Origin: Litorilinea aerophila
Lineage (GTDB): Bacteria > Chloroflexota > Anaerolineae > Caldilineales > Caldilineaceae
Assembly (NCBI GenBank): GCA_945905745.1
Contig: CAMDQF010000008.1
Location: 1-47,387 of the forward strand
DNA length: 47,387 bases
Reading direction: 5' to 3'
A model generated the notes under the pieces. That model made no database searches. It saw only the letters and a list, made by a program, of their open reading frames with translations, and had not been told where the DNA came from. Below, piece by piece: positions 17,801-25,004 of the stretch; the stretch's first letter is position 1; every line of letters begins with the position of its first letter. Position numbers and translations under genes: made by a program.

Positions 17801-18051
17801 ATCGAAGTATTGTTTTTCAATTGAACAATAAACAACATGATTTCGTGGTCATCCACCAGATACTTACCCACACGCTCCAGTCTTTCCACGTAGTTTTGAA
17901 ACTTGTCAGGAATCCGCGCCCCCTGATTGCTACGCGCGCCTTCCTCATCAAATTCGTTCAACAGGTTTTTGAGAAAGCGAATATAACTTCCTCTTTCAAA
18001 ACCCGATCCAAAAGTTTCTTGAACGAGTGTGATGGCTTGTTTTTCATTCAT
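14842..18051 (-). CDS. Eco57I-like N6-adenine DNA methyltransferase / type IIG-like enzyme
   Basis: The ORF track starts at 18138, but ATG 18051 (MNEKQAITLV) has GGAGAA upstream and begins 4 nt after the helicase stop, giving 1069 aa. The N-terminal region (LFIVQLKNNTSIERART) resembles the amino-terminal module of large RM enzymes and may include a nuclease-like fold. The methyltransferase core has motif I VCDPAVGSGAFPVG, an acidic motif YGVDIDSGAVEIAKLRLWLS, and NPPY (DVVIGNPPYVKLHN), the N6-adenine catalytic motif. The C-terminal third looks like a TaqI-type specificity domain. The gene is AT-rich compared with its flanks. It pairs with the upstream PLD-helicase as a probable anti-phage cassette. 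Confidence 0.88.
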   Translation of the reverse strand: MNEKQAITLVQETFGSGFERGSYIRFLKNLLNEFDEEGARSNQGARIPDKFQNYVERLERVGKYLVDDHEIMLFIVQLKNNTSIERARTMQRNFVAAYLQKDMKDAALVAFVSKDPADWRFSFIKMEYRYDEQENKIREEFTPAKRWSFLVGANETSHTAQRKLVPIMKDDEHNPTLAELEEAFNIEKVTKEFFEKYRELFIRTKEALDQAVETEPVTRTDFEAKGIDTVNLAKKLLGQIIFLYFLQKKGWFGVARDAAWGEGSRNFLRELFDKKHSDYKNFFNDILEPLFYDALRRDRSEDDHYYPNFKCKIPFLNGGLFDPMNNYDWVHTDILLSNELFHNKTKTKEGDEGDGILDVFDRYNFTVKEDEPFEKEVAIDPELLGKAYEKFNAVRPDNYAEFLQALKSGKKGDESKFNKQYGVYYTPREIVHYMCQQSLINYLYSELNQLNPSAGFDTDEKGARPTQPAALPTKEDIAILILRGEQIKENDERVVAEGRETRDYPFLMPETIRDNIALIDEKLANIKVCDPAVGSGAFPVGMMSEIVRAREVLKTWTKTKKTVYDFKRQCIENSLYGVDIDSGAVEIAKLRLWLSLIVDEDDIQNIKPLPNLDYKIVCGNSLLGVEKNLFNVNLFTELETLKPLYFNTTNTTQKQNYKKKIDGLIDQITGGRAQFDFEIYFSEVFHEKSGFDVVIGNPPYVKLHNIDKRFLPYYFKNFKTAEKKCDLYAFFVEKAISSILRQQGVLNFIISNTWLNLDSFTNLRRIIIKDNILLKIISLDNPFENVSVTPVIFMVSKESRDEYLFEVAQFNIAKANTSFHRSLSSKVLIPPAYIFDLTLTDESQSVLRKIRDKSIALTEIADLQYGIMTADNDRFVKEKPDNKYCKPLLSGEDVNRYIIRWNKNRYIDYRPNEMKKKKTARPGEPERFEQPEKIVFQRYSSTQIIATLDQKQFYTLGTTIICKSISDYSNKFLLGVVNSKLLSWWYGRSFTSPTNYIREFEQLPICTIRFSFAHEKLVYENIVRLVDQILAAKGGNPQADTSALEREIDELVYQLYGLTDEEKDIVEGK

Positions 18052-18055
18052 CGAA

Positions 18056-21000
18056 TTATTCTCCCGCCAGATACATGGATAGAATGACTTCACGCTTTCC
18101 CGCCGAACGCGGATTTTCTTCTGCATAATGGCTTTCAAGCAAGCGCGCGGGGATATGTGTTTGTAGAATTGCCAAAACCTTTAATTGATTTAGCATCTGA
18201 TTTCCTAATTCTTCCAATGCCTTATAGGTCGTCTTGGTGGTCTGCTTGGGTAAGCCGCCTTCATCAAGTTGTGACATTACCTTTTTCAGATATTCTTCCT
18301 GATCTTCGGTCAATTGCTTGGTGTTTTTGAATGTCATTTTCAGAAGTTTCATAATCTTCACGCCGCTATCCTGACCCCGGTGGGTTTTGATTTCGACCCC
18401 GTCTTCTGTTGTGACATACAAAAAGGCATCCTTGTTTTTATCGAGCAGGTCAAAATAAGTTTCGGGTAACTTCTGCTTTTTCTCGTCCGCTTCGCTTTCG
18501 AGAATTTCTGCGGCTGAAATAAAATCCAATTCATCGGCTTGCAAGCCTTGCCCTGAGCCTGTCGAAGGGTTGTTGCCTGCCATAAAAAACTTTTGCACTT
18601 TCCCCTTGCGGAAATAAGTTACAAGCGAACCTGTAAATTCAGATTTCGCTTTTGCTGAACGCCCCTTCTTGGGGAGTCTTTTTATCTTCTCGAACAAGTC
18701 AGCGTCATTATCGCGGATATTCTTAATCAAAGTCAGGTATTTCAATTCGCTGGTCTCGCCTTCATCTTCGCCAGTAATTGTCTTCTTGGAAACCAAACGA
18801 TTAAAAAGTTCGTGAGAGCCAATCGGTTCGCCGTCCGTCAATAAAGCCGCATCACCGCCGAGCAAAGTTAGAAAAGCATTGATTTTTGCTTCTGCCGCTT
18901 CCTTCAATTTAATTTCATTATTCGATTGTGTGGTGGGGAAGAAGTTGAAAGTATAAATCGTGTCAAACTTTGTATCCACGCGGTTAATACGTCCTACACG
19001 TTGCATCATGCGAGTGGGATTCCAAGGAATATCATAATTAATCACGATGTTTGAGCGGTGTAAGTTTACGCCTTCCGATAAAACTTCTGTCGCTACCAAA
19101 ATGCGATAATCGTCTTTTGGCTTCTTGGCTTTTGCGTCAAAATTCTTGATAACGATTTCGCGCATACCTTCCCCAGAGCCGCCTGAAAAACACAAAGCCT
19201 GATTTTTATAGGCATTATTAATATGCTCAGTAATATATTCTGCGGTTTCCTTTGATTCGCTAAAAAGAATAATCTTGTTGTTCTTCAAGAGTTCATTGGT
19301 AGATAACACTTCCAACAAGGCGATCAGTTTAGGGTCGCGGGTTACTTTTGCCCAAAGTTTTTGTATGTTTTCAAGAATGACAAGATCGTTTTTTAAAGTT
19401 TCAAGGAATTCAGGTTTAAAGTCACTGCTTTCAAATTTATCCGCCTTGCCTGAGTCTATTAATTGCTGAACAGCCTCATCATTATCATTTTCCAAATACT
19501 CAAAAATCTTGTTGATATGCTTTTTGCTGGTGTAAACATTGCCTTTTTCAAATTCCCTGATGAACAACTCGTAGGAATGAATAAACCTGCCAATTGAATT
19601 TTTGAACGCAAAGAAACTGCTTTCCAGCCTTTTGATAAGCAGAATTTTCATAAACTTGCCCATATTCTTCTGGGCTTGTACTTCGAGTTGATCCAAACCT
19701 TCTTTCAAATACAGCAAAGGCGTATAACGGGCATATTTGAAATCCTTTGCCAGCATTTCCATTGTTGCGGTGAATATCTTGTCTTCTTCATCATTCAGTC
19801 CGTAATACAAGGGCGCAGGCGCGGCAACATCAGGAAAGCGTAGTTTCTGTTTGGCTAGGTCGTTCCCGAAATATTTTATGATTTCGGTTCTGGTTCTGCG
19901 TACCATCAAATACTTAAGCACTTTCTCTCGAATTTCTTTTGAATTCTCTTTTACAACCCGCAAATACTCTTCATTATCTTTTTGACGATCCAAGCCTTTT
20001 AGGTTTTTAGCCAATCCGCTAAAGAATCCTTCAATATCAGGCAAGTTGGGGATAGTGCTTTTCTTGGAATTCTGGAAAAGTTTTAGTTCACTCAAAATAT
20101 CTTTCGGGGAATTATTATAAGGCGTGGCTGTTACAAGAATCACCCGCTTGCCCCGACAAATCTCAGAAAGTTTTTCATAAGTCATATTGGTTTCTGTTCT
20201 GAAACGATGAGCCTCATCAATGATGATGTTTTTGAATCTTTCAACTCCTTTATCCAGAATGTCATCCAATTTCCCAATGGATTCAAAACTGGCGGGAATT
20301 CTAAAATCAGCAAAGGCGTTTTTCCATGAACCTGGGTTATCTTCATCCAGCAACACAGGCGGAGCAATCACCAAAGTCCGTCCGTCCAATTGCCCTGCAA
20401 GCAAAGTAGCAATATAAGTTTTTCCCAAACCAACGACATCAGCAACAAATACACCGCCGTACTCTTCCAGAATTTTCTTAGCGTTTAATACCGCCTGTTC
20501 CTGATATTCAAGTTTCATAAAGTTTTCAGGCAGGTAATTTGCAAAAACTTCATCGGATTGATTCAATTCATCCTTGAAGTACTCATAGAGCAGTTTCAGA
20601 TAGAGTTCGTAGGGTGTAATATCGTAATTGAGCCATGTTTTTGTATTGATGGTCTCAATATATTTTTCGCTGATGTCAACGGCATCCAGCCAGAGTTCTT
20701 CAAATTTGTCCTTGGCGAATCTGTAGTCTGAGCTGTTTTTGAGTTCGACATTGAATTCAAGATTATCTACTAATCCAGATTGGGTCAGATTGCTCGACCC
20801 GGTAATAATACGTCCCACATCATAATGACCCTCTTTGAAGGTAACAATGTAAAGTTTAGCGTGAATGTTTTGAGATGGGTAAACTTTGATTTCAAGTTTC
20901 CCGCTCTTGATCCATTCAATGAATTTTATAACTCCTTGCTCAACTGTCTGGCTGTCCTGCGAATTTTCAAGTTCACTTGCCACTTGTTGAACAAAAATAT

Positions 21001-21274
21001 CCTTCGCTTCCTTGTGAGATGGGTCGGGGAGTTCTTGCTGAATTTCTTCTTTTGCAATTGAGAACAAATCAAAGGCTTTTTTGTCTGTGCTGATACCCAC
21101 CAAAATTCTGACCTTCTCGGTATTTTCAAGCGATTTATAAATTGCATAAAACCCGCTTGTGTAAAAATAGCCTGATAAAACATCAAAGAAGCGCGAGTCT
21201 TTGATTAAGACATTGAACCTATCTTTCAGGCTTTGTCCATTTTCATTGGTAATAAAGGTGAGGTCAGTTGTCAT
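18056..21274 (-). CDS. PLD nuclease - SF2/SNF2 helicase fusion
   Basis: The protein is 1072 aa. Residues about 1-200 form a PLD-like nuclease domain with NIHAKLYIV and TGSSNLTQSG; only one HKD-type motif is seen, as in restriction-type PLD enzymes that dimerise. Residues about 255-800 are a helicase core: Walker A DVVGLGKTYIA, DEAH (IIIDEAHRFR), TATPYNN, and motif VI region WNPTRMMQRVGRINR. The C-terminal region is unassigned and contains a repeat-coded insert, PSTGSGQGLQ (residues about 902-911). It is the first gene of a two-gene operon with the methyltransferase. The architecture recalls DISARM- and Hma-like helicase-methylase systems without their other subunits. Confidence 0.88.
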   Translation of the reverse strand: MTTDLTFITNENGQSLKDRFNVLIKDSRFFDVLSGYFYTSGFYAIYKSLENTEKVRILVGISTDKKAFDLFSIAKEEIQQELPDPSHKEAKDIFVQQVASELENSQDSQTVEQGVIKFIEWIKSGKLEIKVYPSQNIHAKLYIVTFKEGHYDVGRIITGSSNLTQSGLVDNLEFNVELKNSSDYRFAKDKFEELWLDAVDISEKYIETINTKTWLNYDITPYELYLKLLYEYFKDELNQSDEVFANYLPENFMKLEYQEQAVLNAKKILEEYGGVFVADVVGLGKTYIATLLAGQLDGRTLVIAPPVLLDEDNPGSWKNAFADFRIPASFESIGKLDDILDKGVERFKNIIIDEAHRFRTETNMTYEKLSEICRGKRVILVTATPYNNSPKDILSELKLFQNSKKSTIPNLPDIEGFFSGLAKNLKGLDRQKDNEEYLRVVKENSKEIREKVLKYLMVRRTRTEIIKYFGNDLAKQKLRFPDVAAPAPLYYGLNDEEDKIFTATMEMLAKDFKYARYTPLLYLKEGLDQLEVQAQKNMGKFMKILLIKRLESSFFAFKNSIGRFIHSYELFIREFEKGNVYTSKKHINKIFEYLENDNDEAVQQLIDSGKADKFESSDFKPEFLETLKNDLVILENIQKLWAKVTRDPKLIALLEVLSTNELLKNNKIILFSESKETAEYITEHINNAYKNQALCFSGGSGEGMREIVIKNFDAKAKKPKDDYRILVATEVLSEGVNLHRSNIVINYDIPWNPTRMMQRVGRINRVDTKFDTIYTFNFFPTTQSNNEIKLKEAAEAKINAFLTLLGGDAALLTDGEPIGSHELFNRLVSKKTITGEDEGETSELKYLTLIKNIRDNDADLFEKIKRLPKKGRSAKAKSEFTGSLVTYFRKGKVQKFFMAGNNPSTGSGQGLQADELDFISAAEILESEADEKKQKLPETYFDLLDKNKDAFLYVTTEDGVEIKTHRGQDSGVKIMKLLKMTFKNTKQLTEDQEEYLKKVMSQLDEGGLPKQTTKTTYKALEELGNQMLNQLKVLAILQTHIPARLLESHYAEENPRSAGKREVILSMYLAGE
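18544..18569 (-). repeat. CCCTTCGACAGGCTCAGGG repeat inside the helicase gene
   Basis: The plus strand reads cttgccctgagcctgtcgaa then ggg. I know this sequence as a dispersed repeat in environmental bacterial genomes. Here it is read in frame as PSTGSGQG within an otherwise AT-rich coding region. Confidence 0.7.
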
Positions 21275-21361
21275 AGGTTAATCCTAACTTACTTTATCTT
21301 ATGAAACAAGCACAACTAACCTATTCAAAAACCCATGTGCTATATTCTCCCCCGCTTTTTG

Positions 21362-21474
21362 GAGGATGTTGAAAATCTCGCGGAACACAAGACTTTTTTC
21401 GCTAATTGTGCAAGGGGCGTTGGGCCGGGCACTCAGCGTCCGGCCCAACTATTCTATATACAGAAAACATCCTC
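21362..21474. repeat. Inverted-repeat element at the edge of the AT-rich island
   Basis: GAGGATGTT (21362-21370) and AACATCCTC (21466-21474) are perfect 9-bp ends. Inside is the hairpin GTTGGGCCGG / CCGGCCCAAC (21419-21449). The gap 21275-21667 contains this, the palindrome at 21596, and no gene. Confidence 0.55.
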
Positions 21475-21595
21475 AACCAGCCCTAACTCATTCCACCCGA
21501 TTGATGCAGTATACAGCCCCATTTCCCTATAGTCAACGAGGCTACTCCATTACTGGACAATCGCGTACGGAGCAAACGGCAGTGGTCGTATAACA

Positions 21596-21634
21596 AAAAA
21601 GTAGAGACACGGCATTGCCGTGTCTCTACTTTTT
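21596..21634. terminator. Palindromic repeat acting as terminator after nuoN-1
   Basis: GTAGAGACACGGCA (21601-21614) pairs perfectly with TGCCGTGTCTCTAC (21616-21629), flanked by A5 and T5. It lies just past the minus-strand nuoN stop and would terminate in both directions. The GTAGAGAC...GTCTCTAC form is like a palindromic intergenic repeat common in filamentous cyanobacteria. Confidence 0.8.
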
Positions 21635-21667
21635 GCAGTGCTTATCGGATTTGTCTACCCGACATGC

Positions 21668-23161
21668 CTACTGAGCAGCCGCCAGAATCTGCGCCGAGGC
21701 TGTATTCACCCACTCAATGACGGTGGAGGGATAGACGCCCATCCACAGCGTTGCCACGGTGCAGATGACGAGACTGATCTGCACACCCATGGGGGCGTAT
21801 AGAGCCGTCCCCTTGTCATCGGTGAAGAACATTGTGCGCACGATACTCAGGTAGTAGAAGGCGGCAATACCCGCATTCACCAGCCCCGCCGCGGCCAGCC
21901 AGAAATACTGGTGTTGGATGGCTGCACCAAAGACATAGAATTTGCCCAGGAAACCGCCGGTCAGCGGAATGCCCGTGAGACTGAGCAGGAAGATGACGAA
22001 CATCACCGCCAGCCCCGGCGCCCGGTGGATCAGCCCGTGGAAGGCGCTCATCTCCGTGCTGCCGGTTGTCTCTTCCACGGCCTGAATCACCAGGAAGGCA
22101 CCCACGTTCGTAAAGAGATAGGCGAAGAGGTAGAGCAGCACGCCGTTCAGCCCGTCCATCCCGCTGGTGGAGAAGGTGGTCACCGCCACCAGCCCCATCA
22201 GAATATAGCCAGCCTGGGCCACCGAGCTATAGGCCAGCATCCGCTTCACATTCGTCTGGCGCAGCGCGGCCAGATTGCCCATTGTCATTGTAATAATGCT
22301 CAGCCCCGCCAGAATGGGCACCCAATTGACCTGAAAAGGAGCTAGGCCCACGACAAAGACACGAACAAGCACGGCGAAGGCCGCTGCCTTAGAAGCCGTG
22401 GAGAGATAGATCGCTACCGGTGTGGGTGCGCCTTCGTAGGTGTCGGGGACCCACTGGTAGAAGGGGGCCAGGCTGGCTTTGAAGCCGAGACCGGCCAATG
22501 TCAACACTGTGGCGGGAATGGCGGCAAAGGCGATACCGGTCATCTTCTCCTGGCCTTCCATCGCGGCTGTAAAGAAGGCGGCGATGTCGGCCAAATAGAG
22601 CGAACCCGTCGCGCCGTAGAGCAGGCTGATGCCGTAGAGCATCACCGCCGAAGCTACCGAGCCATAGAGGAAGTATTTCAGACCCGCCTCATTGCTACGC
22701 CGATCTTCCCGCAGGAAGCCAGCCAGCATATAGCTGGTAATCGACAGGAATTCAATGGCGATGTAGATAAGCACCAGATTGTTGGCGCTGGCTGCCACGC
22801 ACATGGCCAAGCTGACCATCACGTAGAAGGTCCAGAATTCGCTATGGTTCTTTGTGCGCTTGTTCATATAGCCGCCGCCAGCAATCGCGATCAGCACCAT
22901 CCCGGCCAGAATGGTAACTTTGATGAACATAGCAAAGCTGTCAATGGTCATCATCCAGTAAGCTGTTTGCGGCTCTTTCACCTTCAACTGGAGCAGGCTG
23001 GCAAGCAGCGCAGCCGAGATGAAGAGAATCGACAGCGCCATATAACTTGCGCCTGTGCGCTTGCCCTGCGCTTTGGGATCGCTGGCTACATCCAGACAGA
23101 AGATCAGTAGCCCGCCGATAAGCAGTATGATCTCAGGTAAAATCAATCCGAGGTCGTTCAA
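21668..23161 (-). CDS. nuoN: NADH-quinone oxidoreductase subunit N, membrane-only cluster
   Basis: The protein of 497 aa is an antiporter-like complex I subunit of the cytoplasmic membrane, with about 14 TM segments. The start is TTG at 23161 (reads MNDLGLILPEIILLIGG), preceded by GGGGGTG. Channel residues are kept: a Glu in YIAIEFLSITSYML and a Lys in GFKASLAPFYQWVPDTYEGAPTPV. It is the last gene of the minus-strand cluster and is followed by a terminator-like palindrome. It parallels nuoN of the plus cluster, whose 5' end is at 47022. Proton pumping is inferred from the conserved residues. Confidence 0.95.
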   Translation of the reverse strand: MNDLGLILPEIILLIGGLLIFCLDVASDPKAQGKRTGASYMALSILFISAALLASLLQLKVKEPQTAYWMMTIDSFAMFIKVTILAGMVLIAIAGGGYMNKRTKNHSEFWTFYVMVSLAMCVAASANNLVLIYIAIEFLSITSYMLAGFLREDRRSNEAGLKYFLYGSVASAVMLYGISLLYGATGSLYLADIAAFFTAAMEGQEKMTGIAFAAIPATVLTLAGLGFKASLAPFYQWVPDTYEGAPTPVAIYLSTASKAAAFAVLVRVFVVGLAPFQVNWVPILAGLSIITMTMGNLAALRQTNVKRMLAYSSVAQAGYILMGLVAVTTFSTSGMDGLNGVLLYLFAYLFTNVGAFLVIQAVEETTGSTEMSAFHGLIHRAPGLAVMFVIFLLSLTGIPLTGGFLGKFYVFGAAIQHQYFWLAAAGLVNAGIAAFYYLSIVRTMFFTDDKGTALYAPMGVQISLVICTVATLWMGVYPSTVIEWVNTASAQILAAAQ

Positions 23162-23186
23162 GACGGCACCCCCGTTGGGAAGAGTT

Positions 23187-23221
23187 CAATAACCGAGTTT
23201 TTCTCAAAAACTCGGTTATTG
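23187..23221. repeat. Perfect foldback between nuoM-1 and nuoN-1
   Basis: CAATAACCGAGTTTTT and AAAAACTCGGTTATTG form a perfect 16-bp stem with a 3-nt loop, filling most of the 63-bp gap. It may stabilise or partly terminate the transcript. The same type (AAAAACTCGGTT) is known to me as a dispersed repeat. Confidence 0.8.
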
Positions 23222-23224
23222 TAA

Positions 23225-24820
23225 CTAAAGATTGCTGACAAAATTCATCAGTTCGATGGCGGATGTGTTGAAAAAGTCCAAGAGGGGTGTCGGGTAGATA
23301 CCCAGCAGGAACATGCCCGCTACCAGCGGCCACAGCGTCCACTTCTCAAAGGCGACCATATCGGTCGGGCCGTCGGCGTGGTGGCCATCCACCGTTGTCC
23401 AGTGGTCTACCTTTGTGGCGTCGTACTCGCCCAGGAAGACGTTCTGGATGATGCGGTAGAGAATGTAGACCGCTGTCATCACAATGCCGATTGTGCCAAA
23501 GGCCGCCCACCAGGGAGCCAGGGCAAAAGCACCCCGGAAGGTGAAGAACTCGGCCCAGAAGCCAGCCAGACCGGGGAGGCCCAGACTGGCGAAGGCCGCC
23601 ACCATCATCAGCCCATAGTAGTGAGGGGTCTTGGATGACAACCCCCCAAATTTCGCCAGTTCCCTGGTGTGCGCCCGCTCGTAGATGATGCCCACCAGGA
23701 AGAACAACGCACCGGTGATCAGGCCGTGGTTGAACATTTGCAGGGTGGCACCGTTGATTGCCATCACCGCGCTCTCTTTGAGCGCTTCTGGGGCCAATTG
23801 GAAGGCGTTGGCTGCCGATTCCAATCCTTCGGGTGTCATCACCATCGCCGCCGCGCCGATGCCCAGGACGACGTAGCCCATATGGCTGACCGAGCTATAG
23901 GCGATCAGTCGCTTCAGGTCGGTCTGCGCCACGCAGACAAATGCGCCGTAGACAATCGCAATCGCACCGAGGGCCACCAGCCAGGGCGCCCAATGTACTG
24001 ACGCATTGGGGAAGGTGGGCAGCATAATGCGCAGCAGACCGTAGGCCCCCAACTTCAGCAACACACCGGCCAGAATCACACTGCCAGCCGTCGGCGCTTC
24101 CGTATGGGCGTCGGGCAGCCAGGTGTGGAAGGGGAAGCTGGGCACTTTGAAGGCAAAACCCAGGAACAACCCCCAGAAGGCCATGCTGGCCAGGGTCAGG
24201 TCGTCGGCGAAGGGCTGGGCCTTGGCTGCTTCCAGAATGTCGAAGGTGCCTGTGGCAAAGTAGACGCCCAGAATCGCCAAAAGCATGGCCACCGACCCAA
24301 TGAGGGTATAGATGAAGAACTTGACCGACGCATAGCCCCGATTTGCGCCGCCCCAGACGCCGATGAGGAAGTACATCGGGACGAGGCTGATCTCCCAGAA
24401 AACGTAGAAGAGTACGTAGTCCAGGGCCATAAAGACGCCCAACATACTCATCTGCAACAGATGTATCAGGAAGAAGTATTCCTTGACCCGCTTGCTAATC
24501 ACCCCGGCGCTGTAGAAGAGGCTCAGGGTGGAGAGCAGCGCGGTCAGGAAGATCAACGGAACGCTCAACCCGTCTACGCCCAGATGGAAGCTGGCGTTGA
24601 GATCGGGGATCCATTCAGCGTTCACGCTGAACTGCATCCCGCCGACGGTAAAGTCATAGGCAGTGAGCAGGTAAACGCTCAAACCTAAGGGAAGAAGGCT
24701 GGCGACAATGGACCCATTTTTGATGAGCTTGTCGTTGCTGCCAAAGAGCAGCACCAACAGCGCCGACACCACCGGCCAGAACAAAATCAGTGTCAAAACA
24801 ATCGAATCAAGCGATTCCAT
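23225..24820 (-). CDS. nuoM: NADH-quinone oxidoreductase subunit M, membrane-only cluster
   Basis: The protein of 531 aa is an antiporter-like subunit. GAGGAG lies before the ATG. The key Glu is in YVFWEISLVPMYFLIGVWGG and the key Lys in FKVPSFPFHTWLPDAHTEAPTAGS; both match the proton-channel residues of E. coli NuoM. It lies between nuoL (184-bp gap holding a 105-bp inverted-repeat element) and nuoN. It is 38 residues longer than its paralogue in the plus cluster (493 aa), and clearly diverged from it. Confidence 0.96.
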   Translation of the reverse strand: MESLDSIVLTLILFWPVVSALLVLLFGSNDKLIKNGSIVASLLPLGLSVYLLTAYDFTVGGMQFSVNAEWIPDLNASFHLGVDGLSVPLIFLTALLSTLSLFYSAGVISKRVKEYFFLIHLLQMSMLGVFMALDYVLFYVFWEISLVPMYFLIGVWGGANRGYASVKFFIYTLIGSVAMLLAILGVYFATGTFDILEAAKAQPFADDLTLASMAFWGLFLGFAFKVPSFPFHTWLPDAHTEAPTAGSVILAGVLLKLGAYGLLRIMLPTFPNASVHWAPWLVALGAIAIVYGAFVCVAQTDLKRLIAYSSVSHMGYVVLGIGAAAMVMTPEGLESAANAFQLAPEALKESAVMAINGATLQMFNHGLITGALFFLVGIIYERAHTRELAKFGGLSSKTPHYYGLMMVAAFASLGLPGLAGFWAEFFTFRGAFALAPWWAAFGTIGIVMTAVYILYRIIQNVFLGEYDATKVDHWTTVDGHHADGPTDMVAFEKWTLWPLVAGMFLLGIYPTPLLDFFNTSAIELMNFVSNL

Positions 24821-24893
24821 GAAATCTTCTCCTCAGAAACGGACGAGGCGTACTTATATTTCGTGACGCATAGCGTCTTGATCAACTCTGGGA

Positions 24894-24998
24894 GGACGCA
24901 GATTTTTATGATTGAAATTGATTTCTACTGATTGATTTGACAGATACGCTCTAAAAATCTGCGCTGATCTGCGTGATGAATCAGTAAAATCTGCGTCC
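24894..24998. repeat. 105-bp MITE-like element, 13-bp terminal inverted repeats
   Basis: GGACGCAGATTTT (24894-24906) and AAAATCTGCGTCC (24986-24998) are perfect inverted ends. The interior contains gattgattt and atctgcgctgat motifs shared with the element at 27325. It sits in the nuoL-nuoM gap. Confidence 0.8.
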
Positions 24999-25004
24999 GC
25001 TTTC

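Noticed and set aside
21275-21667. A tRNA gene as integration site for the AT-rich island
   Set aside because: No cloverleaf or CCA-type end can be drawn; the stems present belong to repeats.
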